Origin: Fragilariopsis cylindrus CCMP1102
Lineage: Eukaryota > Bacillariophyta > Bacillariophyceae > Bacillariales > Bacillariaceae
NCBI GenBank assembly: GCA_900095095.1
Contig: FMBT01000140.1
Coordinates: 1-34,956, forward strand
Reading direction: 5' to 3'
Length of the DNA: 34,956 nt
Shown: positions 1 through 8,681 of the stretch, piece by piece
How positions within the stretch are numbered: the first letter of the stretch is position 1
Layout of the letters: each line of letters begins with the position of its first letter
Translations under genes and position numbers: made by a program
The notes under the pieces: generated by a model
Seen by the model: the letters and a program-made list of their open reading frames with translations, nothing else
Database searches by the model: none
Told to the model about the DNA's origin: nothing

Positions 1-492
1 GACCCGTAATTTGTTGGATCCGATTGAAAAGCATGGGGCGATATATACACCCCGTAATGATGTAAATCCAACAATAGCCATACTACCATAACAGGACAAG
101 GATGTTGCTAACATCATTGTATATACAGCAACGAATGTAATTGATTTAGCTGACATTGATGATAATAACATGTTTGATTCTCGGACCTGTTCACGATATT
201 TTTCGTCATGTGAATTATCATTCCCATTATTATTATTGTTGTTGTTGTTGTCGTCACCATCTTGACTATTATCATAGTTGTAGTAGTCTTCATTACCTTG
301 ATACCAATCATCACCCTCGTAATATTTTTCTAAATAATTATAATGTGAATGAACTTTCACTGATAAAGCAACAGCTGTAATAAAAGCAAATAATGTCAAT
401 ACTGTTGTAATCGACCATGTAAATGCTACCATCGAACGTTTATCTATAAGGAATTCACCACATAACGATGGTGTTATCCTCCTGGGCATGAT
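1..492 (-). CDS. Hypothetical multi-pass membrane protein, N-terminal part (C-terminus off the left edge)
   Basis: An open frame runs from an ATG at 492 down to base 1 with no stop, giving about 164 residues of a longer protein. A short basic N-terminus (MPRRITPS) precedes a hydrophobic segment at about residues 22-44. An acidic and Tyr/Asn-rich loop follows, with an eight-residue Asn run near residue 81. A second hydrophobic stretch lies at about 114-148 and may hold two membrane passes separated by a short turn. The Asn run is encoded by mixed AAC and AAT codons, which argues for protein-level tolerance rather than a fresh slippage event. The layout fits the many small four-pass proteins of unknown role in diatom genomes. 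I recognise no named family and assign no function. Coding status rests on the open frame, the ordered membrane segments and codon choice. Confidence 0.6.
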   Translation of the reverse strand, partial: MMPRRITPSLCGEFLIDKRSMVAFTWSITTVLTLFAFITAVALSVKVHSHYNYLEKYYEGDDWYQGNEDYYNYDNSQDGDDNNNNNNNNGNDNSHDEKYREQVRESNMLLSSMSAKSITFVAVYTMMLATSLSCYGSMAIVGFTSLRGVYIAPCFSIGSNKLRV

Positions 493-1068
493 TGATGATT
501 TATATTTATTGTGTATTATCTACCGACGATGATGTGACGACGGTGATGATTGTGAGGAAAAAGGTATTTTTCGACTTCGGTTGTTTGTTCCCCGTTCCAT
601 CGATCGACTTTCGGACGTATGTAATTCTTTCTGTATAGTCTTGTCTCTCTCTCTCTGTCTCTATCTATCTCTACCTCTGTGTCTTTGGCTGTCACTGGTA
701 GTACAATGTAGTTGCTTGCTAAGCTAACTCTGTGATGTGCTGCTCTGCAATGGTATGGTTGGCTGGTGGCTATTTGCTTATGGCTCTCCCCAACAGTCCG
801 AATACATCAATTATTATAGGGTGTTCTAATAATTATTTTCAACACACTGGCATGTCGCATGACAAGTAACGTTTATTTACCGTACTACGTAAAAGTGCAC
901 GAAGTTTGACAGTCTACTCTTGGCATCACTTGTGAAAAAGAGCTTGCTTCACTTTTTTTTCGTCCATACTTTTTTTACATGCATTTTCCTTTGCTAATTG
1001 AAAATTATGTGAAATAAGAACGGAAAACAGTAATTAAACGCACCGGACGAACCAACAGCCAATGATTA
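493..1068. other. Intergenic stretch upstream of the membrane protein, no gene seen
   Basis: This would hold the promoter of the minus-strand membrane protein. No convincing open frame is present on either strand. It contains a pyrimidine-rich simple tract near 645-685 and short poly-T runs near 950-975. It ends at the TTA target duplication of the Harbinger element. Confidence 0.6.
645..685. repeat. CT-rich simple-sequence tract
   Basis: Mostly CT dinucleotides interrupted by CTAT and CTGT variants, about 160 bp upstream of the start codon of the minus-strand membrane protein gene. It may be promoter-associated low-complexity DNA; no specific role is shown. Confidence 0.7.
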
Positions 1069-1094
1069 GAGCACCCACTACCGTGCGGAATGGA
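1069..1094 (+). repeat. Left terminal inverted repeat of the Harbinger element
   Basis: Starts GAGCACCCACTACCGTGCGG and ends in AATGGA. It differs from the right copy by one extra C in the CCC run. It is preceded directly by the TTA target duplication. Confidence 0.93.
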
Positions 1095-1191
1095 CTGAGT
1101 TTTGGGTATGAAAATATTTTTTTTTCATTCCTTTTCAGTCACTACCACTCCTTTTGGCCCCACTTTTGATTCTTTTTTTTCATTCCTCGGA

Positions 1192-1231
1192 CAAAAGTGG
1201 AATGAGATAGTGCTTTCTCATTCCACTTTTG
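1192..1231. repeat. Perfect hairpin near the left end of the Harbinger element
   Basis: Arms 1192-1207 and 1216-1231 are perfectly complementary over 16 bp around an 8-base loop. Each arm contains GGAATGA or its complement, the motif that recurs at both element ends. It is probably a pair of inverted subterminal protein-binding sites. Confidence 0.8.
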
Positions 1232-1429
1232 CTTGCGGAATGAAAAAGAGAATGAAGCAAAAAATGGCCAGTTTAGACTATTTCTGTCCTATTATTTGAC
1301 AATTTTGGCTGTATTAATAATAATAAGACACAACAAAATAAAATATTATTCATACGACACAACGAAATAAACGAACGAGATAAAATATTGTAATAGAATA
1401 CAAAATAACAACAACAACAATATAATAAT

Positions 1430-2822
1430 ATGAACTACCATGACAACAGTAGCATGAGCAGCAGTAGCATGAGCAGCAGTAGCAGCAGCAATACATGTAG
1501 CATGAGTAGTAGTAGCAGCGGCGGCTTCAGTAGCAGTAGTAGCAGCGACGACGACGATTATGAAATGGTGCAAGCTCATTTCTTTGGACCTGCTCCCCCT
1601 CCTACTATTGTTGATCATCGCACATTCCGTCGTTCTCCTAGGAAGATCTATGATCATGCTAGAGCCTTTTACTGTATAGAACAGGATTATCTTGGAAATA
1701 ATACAATAATTCCTTTATTTGATGGAAGAGAATTTGAGCAAATGTTCCGTATTTCTAGGGCTCGTTTTCAAAGATTGAGAATGGATATTGGTGCAAGTGG
1801 TGACCCTTTTTTTGTCCACCTTCCAGTAGATACTAATGGTAGGGTTGGTGCATCATTAGATGCAAGATTACTGTTACCCATAAAGAGTTTGGCCTACGGA
1901 GTACCACCGCATACGTTCAGAGATTACTTCCAAATGTCTACAACTCTTGCTAGGGATTGCTACAGCAACTACAATAAAATCATTATTAAAATCTACAAAA
2001 AGAGTATTTGAGGCTGCCTACACCTGCAGATGTAAAGGCTATCTTCCAACTACATGAACATATACACAAGATAAAAGGAATGATGGGTTCGCTGGATGGT
2101 ATGCATACGTTTTGGAAAAATTGTCCTGTTGCATGGCAGGGTGATTTTAATGGTGCAAAAGGAAAACCTTCAATTGTTTTGGAAGCTGCTTGTGATTATC
2201 ACTTATGGTTTTGGCACGCATCTTATGGGTATGCTGGAACAATGAACGACATCAACATTATGAATATATCACATCTACAACAGGGTTTCTTGAATGGCAC
2301 ATTCTCTAAAATAGAATCTCAATCAGGTGTTATGCCATACATTATAAGCCATGAGAAATTTATGGAGATGTTTTATCTAGTGGACGGAATATATCCTAGG
2401 TACAGTCGTTTTGTGAAAGCAGTTCGACAACCCATTTATATGAGGAATGTAAATTCACTAACTTTCAAGAAGCAGCAAGAAAGGATATAGAACGTGCATT
2501 TGGGGTGTTCCAAGGAATGTGGCAATGTGCGGCAAGGCCTATATATATTATTAACCAACAACTTATTTCCGAAATGATTACATGTGTTCTCATTCTTCAC
2601 AATATGTGTGTATCCGATAGAGTAATGGATGGCAATGTTTATGCTAGATACGTTCCTACAAATTCCTTCGATTCACCTGCTGCTGCCAGTAGCAATATTG
2701 GTAGACCTGGTTATGATGAAGACGATGATGATTCTTTTCTTCCATTGGAATTGCAAATGCACCCATTGACGTTCAAAGACTTCTTAGTAGAAGTGAACGA
2801 TGGCAAGAACTACAAAGTCTAG
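1430..2822 (+). CDS. PIF/Harbinger transposase (DDE superfamily, HARBI1-like), frame broken twice
   Basis: It encodes the nuclease that would cut and reinsert the element. The start at 1430 opens a Ser/Met-rich low-complexity leader followed by an Asp run. The catalytic core reads GSLDGMH (first Asp, about 2090), WFWHASYG then NDINI (second Asp, about 2245), DGIYPRYSRFVK, and DIERAFGVFQ (Glu, about 2490). It ends with a helix containing ILHNM. This order and wording are typical of PIF/Harbinger transposases, and all three acidic residues are present. The frame changes twice: near 1995 in an A run just before EYLRLP, and near 2436-2441 before EECKFTNFQEAARKD. Protein similarity continues directly in the next frame, so these are small indels rather than introns. 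The stop at 2820-2822 is followed by AATAAA-type signals near 2855-2875. Decay or sequence error could explain the breaks. Confidence 0.9.
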
Positions 2823-2890
2823 AGAACTATAGTCGTCTCAACAATGCAATCATAAATAAATTTAAAGAATGAATAAAAAGTGTATTTAAT

Positions 2891-3934
2891 TTAAACTGCC
2901 TGTACTACAGCATCATTCACCCTTGTTAGATCAACTTCTGCTTCATCATCATCAGCAACAGGGGTCAATAATATGGAAGATGCAACTGATGATTCACCAT
3001 CACCGTTCCCTCCACTAATAGTACTGCTAATGTTGTTGTCCTCTTTGTTGCCTTCATCAAGGTCATATGAAGTATCTTTCATATTTATATCACCACCACT
3101 AACGACAGTATCATCACCAGCGGAAGATGATGACAATAGATCTACTGTACTAGGAATGGAATTACACTTTTGTTGGTCTTGTTCCAATAGAGTCATATAT
3201 TCTGTTGCTTTTTTCTTGTCTCCCATTTTCATCCAAAATAATGCCTGCATCTGCCATGATCGTTGACGGTGACTAATCATCTTCAAATCATTCTTTCGTT
3301 CTAAGGCAGCAAGCATTCTTCCAGTATCAATTTTACTTGTTGTATTTGCTGATAAACTATCATTTTTAGCTTTCCTCTTTGCTTTCTTCCTTCCCATTGG
3401 ACGCTTCTTGCCTGCTCCTTGTACGGACATAATAGGGTTGGACCTCACCACTACATTTTCGTCACCACTCTCTTGGTCCACGTCGTCCTCGTCATGAGCG
3501 GTGAGTGGATCAATACTGTACTTGGGAAGTTCTACTAATACAGCCATGCATTTCGTATGTTTGAATGGTTTGGAATGTTGGGCTATAAAAAGAATATTAG
3601 CAGCCTCAATATATTGTTCAATGGACCAACCACTTTGTTCTACTGTCTTAGCAGCATGTAAGAATGCTAAAAACTCAGTACATTCTTTTGCAATAGTTTT
3701 TTTGAATCTTCTTTGAATTGAATCTGGTCCCCAAGCAGTATTACTAGCTGGACGAAGAATGTCAAATTTCTGCAATACTTTGTTCCAGAAAGCCTTTCCT
3801 TTCTGCCCACTGCCTTTGATAGAATCCTGAGTTGTATTCACATATGCTCTAGTCATGAACACATCTTCTTCTTCTGTAAATGCTTTTCGTTTACATGTCT
3901 CCTTTGGAAGAAGACTTCTTTCCACCCCAAGCAC
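2891..3934 (-). CDS. Harbinger partner protein with Myb/SANT-like DNA-binding domain
   Basis: The second PIF/Harbinger gene product; in known families it binds DNA and helps recruit or import the transposase. The core reads RKAFTEEEDVFMTRAYVNTT, DSIKGSGQKGKAFWNKV and IQRRFKKTIAKECTEFL, the trihelix/SANT-like fold seen in the plant and algal versions. A basic stretch GKKRPMGRKKAKRKAK near the middle looks like a nuclear localisation signal. The C-terminal half is acidic and Ser-rich. The start is unresolved. The frame stays open upstream to a stop at 4085-4087 with no ATG, and the first in-frame ATG (3854-3856) would delete the start of the DNA-binding domain. The true N-terminus must therefore come from another frame or an upstream exon. 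It is convergent with the transposase. Confidence 0.85.
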   Translation of the reverse strand: MLGVERSLLPKETCKRKAFTEEEDVFMTRAYVNTTQDSIKGSGQKGKAFWNKVLQKFDILRPASNTAWGPDSIQRRFKKTIAKECTEFLAFLHAAKTVEQSGWSIEQYIEAANILFIAQHSKPFKHTKCMAVLVELPKYSIDPLTAHDEDDVDQESGDENVVVRSNPIMSVQGAGKKRPMGRKKAKRKAKNDSLSANTTSKIDTGRMLAALERKNDLKMISHRQRSWQMQALFWMKMGDKKKATEYMTLLEQDQQKCNSIPSTVDLLSSSSAGDDTVVSGGDINMKDTSYDLDEGNKEDNNISSTISGGNGDGESSVASSILLTPVADDDEAEVDLTRVNDAVVQAV

Positions 3935-4302
3935 AACAGAAGCTTTGGCAACAGCAACTGTTATGTTGCTCTTTGTTGATTTCTCGTTGTCTTCGTTGTC
4001 GTCTTTGTCATTGCTATTTTCTGTCTCCGCCTTCGCTGCTGTTGTGTTGTGTTTTTTGCTGTTGCTGTTGCTGTTCTGTGTTTTTCACAAGTCCACAATA
4101 CGACTTTATGAACCTCCACTGTACGTTTGATTGTTGTGTATCTATCCATCAGTTCGTCCCGCCCTTCTTTCCTGTACGTTGTATAATTGATTTGTATGAG
4201 CGGCAGCGACGATTTGAATGAATCAGTCCGTATGATTTGAATTCCTCCTGTAGGCAGCAGGTCGCCTCCCTCCCGTCTGTTGTTCTCGCTAGTACCCGCC
4301 AT
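3935..4302 (-). other. Probable N-terminal extension or first exon of the Myb/SANT partner protein
   Basis: In the frame of the downstream gene, 4084 to 3935 is open and reads as acidic, Asn/Lys-rich protein leading straight into LGVERSLLPKETCKRKAF, so it is very likely coding. An ATG at 4302 (MAGTSENNRREGG) lies in another frame that stays open past this junction. A net one-base change near 4085, or an intron, would join the two. I cannot tell which from this sequence. Confidence 0.35.
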
Positions 4303-4507
4303 CTTTCTTTCCATCCGTTCATCAGATCTGGCATGCCAATCAATAGCAGGGGGAAGACACAGGCATAGCATCTGTTACTCCTGTCATTGCTGTTGGTGTA
4401 GTCCGCCAGGTAGCAGCAGCGCCAGCGACAGTATGTAAGTCGTTTTAATGGACAAAAAATACATCATATCTTTTTTCATTTATTTATTTATTAATCACTG
4501 ACAACAC

Positions 4508-4680
4508 ACTAGTAAAATAACTAGTAAAAGTACCTGGGGATTGAACAATTGGGTGTCACATTTTTAGCTTTCACTTTGCACCTCTTTTACTTGGGTGTCA
4601 CTAGTAAAATAACTAGTAAAAGTACCTGGGGATTGAACAAACTAGTAAAATAACTAGTAAAAGTACCTTGAGATTGAACA
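4508..4680. repeat. Three copies of a 40-bp direct repeat inside the Harbinger right end
   Basis: Units at 4508-4547, 4600-4639 and 4641-4680 each carry ACTAGTAAAATAACTAGTAA followed by AAGTACCTGGGGATTGAACA, with two changes in the third. A shorter repeat, TTGGGTGTCAC, follows unit 1 (4548-4558) and overlaps the start of unit 2 (4591-4601). They lie between the partner gene's 5' side and the right terminus, a usual place for transposase-binding repeats. Confidence 0.88.
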
Positions 4681-4851
4681 CTGGACAGTGATCGCTCGCG
4701 CCAAAAATTGATGACGTGTGTCATTAGGGCGTATGTAATACTTTGATGACCCGGCAAAAATAATGACGCACGGTAGAGACTGGATTTTTTATGTACAGGA
4801 ATGAGTTTTGATTGGTTTTCAAACTGGAATGACAAGATTTCTCGGTTTCAT

Positions 4852-4876
4852 TCCATTCCGCACGGTAGTGGTGCTC
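4852..4876 (-). repeat. Right terminal inverted repeat of the Harbinger element
   Basis: Its reverse complement starts GAGCACCACTACCGTGCGGA and matches the left terminus apart from one missing C. It is followed directly by TTA (4877-4879), the target duplication. Confidence 0.93.
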
Positions 4877-4917
4877 TTAGGGCATATGAAAAACTTGAAG
4901 TGATTGATGTACAGCAT

Positions 4918-4951
4918 TTAAGGGGTACATTTAGGGGAAGTACCCCCTTAA
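4918..4951. repeat. Hairpin upstream of the oxygenase gene
   Basis: TTAAGGGGTAC at 4918-4928 pairs with GTACCCCCTTAA at 4940-4951 with a one-base bulge and an 11-base loop. It lies about 135 bp before the ATG at 5087 and could be a promoter or leader structure; nothing more is shown. Confidence 0.6.
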
Positions 4952-5086
4952 TTGTATATTACGGGGTATGCAAAATGCAAATTTAAAAATTGACCAAAAT
5001 GAAAAAATTACGAACTACAATACAGTACACAACAAGATACAACTTACAACACAAAACGCAAAACTGGCAACTGGCAACTGGCAACG

Positions 5087-6327
5087 ATGGTTGCAACAAG
5101 TGTAGGCAAAAGGATCGCTTCATTGCTGTCGAGGACAATAATTGCTACTGATAACATTACTGGTAGTTCTAATATTAACATTAGCAGGTTGAGACGAATA
5201 CAGAGCAGATCTTTTGCTGCGCACGCTATACGTCGTCGTCCGCCAATCAGGTATCTTTCGGAGGCGTATCATGCTCTCCCTTTCTAATACTCATACTACT
5301 TGTAGTACGACGTCATTCAAAAGGTACAACAACAACAACAGAATTTACTACCCCCAAAAAATAATTAACTCGAGTGCATCATATTCGCAAACTACCAACA
5401 TCAATAGACGACGATGTTTCTCATCGTCGACTGGTAATGGCGAATAATGGTGATGGTGATGGTGATGGTGATGGTGAACCAGCTCTACTGATCGATATAG
5501 ATGATATGCAGAGAACAATCCTCGAACAATCATCTGTTATGGCCAGAGAGCTTAGCAATAATGGATATTACACAACAACAAATTTTCTATCTAAATCAGT
5601 CATTACTGTATTACGGTCTCAATCGATAACGTTACGGTCAATGGGTAGATTTGAACAATCGTGGTCCGAAAAGATATTGATGGTTCAAAAATTCGATTTG
5701 ATAAGGATGGTGTCTTTGCATGTGAACCAGATGGACAAGATTATTATGATGCACCTGATCTTATTGTCTATATGAGTATACTACTACAAACATTACCAGC
5801 TGCATTGAATGATCAAATGATGCCAAATGCAAACGCAAACGCAAATTCCAAACACAACAACAACAACAATAATAGATGATGGTGCTGCACAAGATTTATC
5901 AAATTCATCCTTCAATGCAAAACTTGCTGTTACGTCACCTGGTGGATCAAAGTATCCACTACATATTGATAATCCACAGGGAATTGATGCTGGTGATACA
6001 AGGAAATTAACTTGTATACTATATCTGAATCCAGATTACAACAAAGATGAAGATGGAGGAGAATTACGTCTACTTCTTCCATCATCATCTACAGACAAAA
6101 AAATGGAGATGGTCGATCTGACACCGGAAGGTGGACGATTATTAATGTTCTGGAGTGATGAGATGCCTCACGAAGTACTTCCAACTGCACCAAATGGTAA
6201 TAAGGATGATCCATCATTGGATCGATACGCTCTTACTGTATGGATACCAACAACCAATGTAACAAAACTTCATAACGAGACATCAAAATTTCGTAACTTG
6301 AAAGATTTGGCTTTTCCTGCCTCCTGA
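5087..6327 (+). CDS. Prolyl 4-hydroxylase-type 2OG-Fe(II) oxygenase, PHD/EGLN-like, with frame breaks
   Basis: Predicted to hydroxylate prolyl residues using O2, 2-oxoglutarate and Fe(II). The C-terminal domain shows PLHIDNPQG (Fe ligands His and Asp), LTCILYLNPDYNKDEDGGELRL, then LLMFWSDEMPHEV (second Fe-binding His) and RYALTVW (Arg for 2-oxoglutarate). This wording is closer to the oxygen-sensing PHD/EGLN group than to collagen-type enzymes. Upstream, ELSNNGYYTTTNFLSKSV fits the start of the same fold. The first 115 or so codons, from ATG 5087, are basic and Ser-rich and end in RRRCFSSST, which could be a mitochondrial presequence. An alternative start is ATG 5437, before a (GGTGAT)n run. 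Reading passes through several frames, with changes near 5250-5280, 5435, 5660 and 5865. The catalytic domain itself (5880-6327) is in one frame. Confidence 0.85.
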
Positions 6328-7010
6328 TTGTTATTCATTTCACAATAAAATACGAAAGAGGGAGCCAAAAATCCTTTACAGTAAATACATGAATTTAATT
6401 GGGTCTAAGCCAACAAAACTACGACTTTAAATCTATAGCTACAATTCTTCGCACAACTCCCGCAGTTTTACCTCACATAATAAAACAAAGATCATTACAC
6501 ATTTGAGATTATGAAAATTATTTATAGTGTGTTTTTACAGCGTGGATCATACCCGCTTTTTTGCTTTTTTACAAAGCAGGTAAGTAAAGTGGGTATCCCT
6601 ACCCGCTTTTTAGGGAAGCGGTATGCTCCACGCTTTTCAAAAACAAAAACAAAAATAAATTATTAGTTTTCGACCAACCCCCACGATATTTACAGTGCCC
6701 GGAAAGCCCTGACAAATCGACCATTCGATTTTTCCGCGAAAACCTTGTTGAGACACTAATAAGACATTCCACTCGTGTGCGGCAAATTCAGTGTATTTTA
6801 CTTGGATAGTTGTTACTGTACATTAAATTAAGAATGCTGATTTTCGGACAGGTCAGAGTCACTCCTCATTCACGACACAGAATAGCTAAGAAAGGAAGGT
6901 TGTATTGATAAAACAAAAAGCATAAACCTGAAGACGGGACATAAAACCAAGAAAGCCTTAGCTATCTTAACATCGATAAAACAAAATCATCACCCATAAC
7001 ATACATTAGG
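6328..7010. other. Intergenic stretch with a composite inverted repeat, no gene seen
   Basis: It lies between the oxygenase stop and the sulfotransferase start. AT-rich; AATAAAATA shortly after 6340 may serve polyadenylation of the oxygenase. The main structure is the inverted repeat at 6531-6644. I see no conserved open frame. Confidence 0.6.
6531..6644. repeat. Imperfect inverted repeat of 114 bp, MITE-like or regulatory hairpin
   Basis: The left end carries AGCGTGGATCATACCCGC and the right end its near reverse complement GCGGTATGCTCCACGCT. Outer GTTTTT and AAAAAC extend the symmetry. ACCCGCTTTT appears twice more inside in direct orientation, so several foldings are possible. No target duplication is clear. 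Confidence 0.6.
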
Positions 7011-8452
7011 ATGACAGCCTTGTCCGCAAAAAATGCGGAAATAACCACAAAAATAGACATCGATGCTATCACCAGTAGTGCCGTTAGTCATGGAAAAGCG
7101 CGAAACCGATTATTCATTTTCGCAAAAGTTACCATGTTTGTTTGTCTTATTATTGGTGTAGTTGCGTACAACACGCCACTTTTTGGTAAAAACATCTACT
7201 ACGATGCGACTATGACAAGTATTACAAATGAGGGTCGTGATGAAGCAGTAGCAGCAGCAGATGCTGTTGTTGTAGGAGGTCCTTCTTCTTCTTCTTCTTC
7301 CGCTAGTACCACTAGTAGTAACAAAAGAAAGTTGTCCGGACTGGAACGATTATTAGTATCTGAACCAGACCCCAGTGACGAATCGCATTAATTGCAAAAA
7401 TTGCTGAAAAATTAAAACCATCTACAATTCGTTTCATTGATGAGGACGAAGAAGACGGAGCAGTAGATACTACTGTTAAGAAGGATGGTGACATTGAAAC
7501 TATTACCACCACACAAAAGAAACAACAACGAACTATTATGGAACCACATCAAGTTTTACATTTGCATCATATGAAAACTGGTGGTACATCAATGGATCAC
7601 TTACTGCGATGTGCAACGAAACGTTTAGAGAAGGAAGCTAATTATACTGTTCCGTACTATTCAATTCATGAATGTAGCCGATCCAGATTTGAAACATGTT
7701 TATCTCAACAAGATAATGTATGTCGAACATCTATGGATAAAGCTGCTGTGATGTCCTATTGTAGCGCATTAAAGCATTTAGAGGAATTTGGATGGTGGCA
7801 CAATAATAATGAAAAACAACATATTAAAGCATTTACTGTATTACGTAATCCAGTGGATCGGGTTTGGTCAATGTTTCGATTCCAAACAAAGAACTGTTAC
7901 AAGTGTACACCCCTGAAAGATGTATATAAAGCAATTGATTCTGGCAAGAAAAATTCAGGATTTGATAAACTATGTACAGATCAAATACAGAATCATGAAG
8001 TTAATAACTTATTAAGTTCTGAATGGCCATTAGAAGCATCACAGGTACGTGATGGTGATGATGATGAGGAAACTGCAGTAACACGTAGTGCAATGATTCA
8101 AGAGGCCATTAATAATATGAAGGGGTTCTTTACAGTGATTGGCATCACAGAAGAATTAGATACAACAGCACAATTATTAGGAAAGGTTATGCCATGGATG
8201 AGTGATACTATTGATGAAGAATTATATGGTGGGAAAATGAAATCAACATGTTCCTTGGCACATGCCAATGCATCTCCAAAAAATAATCGTTGTGGTAAAG
8301 ATGGTAAATCACATTGGGATCTACCAAAACAACCTGATCAAGAAACATATGATTTAATTGTGAAACATAATTCATTAGATATGGAATTGTATGAAGCAGC
8401 TGTCTCCTATTTTGAACTACAAAAACGTGCATTAAATTTATTAGATGAATAA
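7011..8452 (+). CDS. Type II membrane sulfotransferase, one frame break
   Basis: Predicted to transfer sulfate from PAPS to a glycan or protein in the Golgi. An N-terminal cytoplasmic tail of about 35 residues precedes a membrane anchor at about residues 40-60 (FAKVTMFVCLIIGVVAY). A low-complexity Ser/Ala stem follows, then the catalytic domain. HLHHMKTGGTSMDHLL (about 7559-7605) is the 5'-phosphosulfate loop, and FTVLRNPVDRVWSMFRF (about 7835-7885) is the 3'-phosphate-binding motif; together they mark the sulfotransferase fold. Several Cys residues suggest a lumenal, disulfide-bonded domain. The frame changes once near 7380: the stem ends in SEPDPSDE in one frame and continues as RIALIAKIAEKLKPSTIRF in another, open to the stop at 8452. 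The acceptor cannot be told from sequence. Confidence 0.85.
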
Positions 8453-8681
8453 ATGAGAAATTACTGATGAAAAAGAATGAAGGGAGTAAATGAATGAATG
8501 AATGATAAGCGGAAGAAACGGATGAATTAATACAGAAATAGAATCGGAAAACAAGGAGTCGAGAAGAAGAAATTAAAGAAAAAAAAGAGAACTTACAATA
8601 CATATTTTAGCATAAAAGTAACATTCTAAAAAGATAAAGAATCATTACTATATTTTATCTTGTACTCAAAACAAATGCTTT

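Larger units (their letters stand above)
1069..4876. mobile_element. PIF/Harbinger DNA transposon, full length (3,808 bp)
   Basis: Both ends are visible. The left terminal inverted repeat is 1069-1094 and the right is 4852-4876; they match throughout except for one extra C in the left copy. They are flanked by TTA at 1066-1068 and TTA at 4877-4879, the three-base target duplication typical of PIF/Harbinger. Inside are the two expected genes: a DDE transposase on plus and a Myb/SANT-like protein on minus, convergent with about 70 bp between their stop codons. Near both ends, copies of GGAATGA or its complement recur and could bind the element's proteins. The transposase frame is broken twice and the partner lacks a clear start, so this copy may not be autonomous as written. 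The clean target duplication and near-perfect termini suggest a fairly young insertion. Confidence 0.93.

Noticed and set aside
156..380. Plus-strand open frame rich in Cys and His
   Set aside because: It overlaps the minus-strand membrane protein, whose frame is longer and has ordered hydrophobic segments.
1346..1657. Minus-strand Ala/Thr-rich open frame over the transposase leader
   Set aside because: It is the reverse of the AGC/AGT Ser run in the transposase leader.
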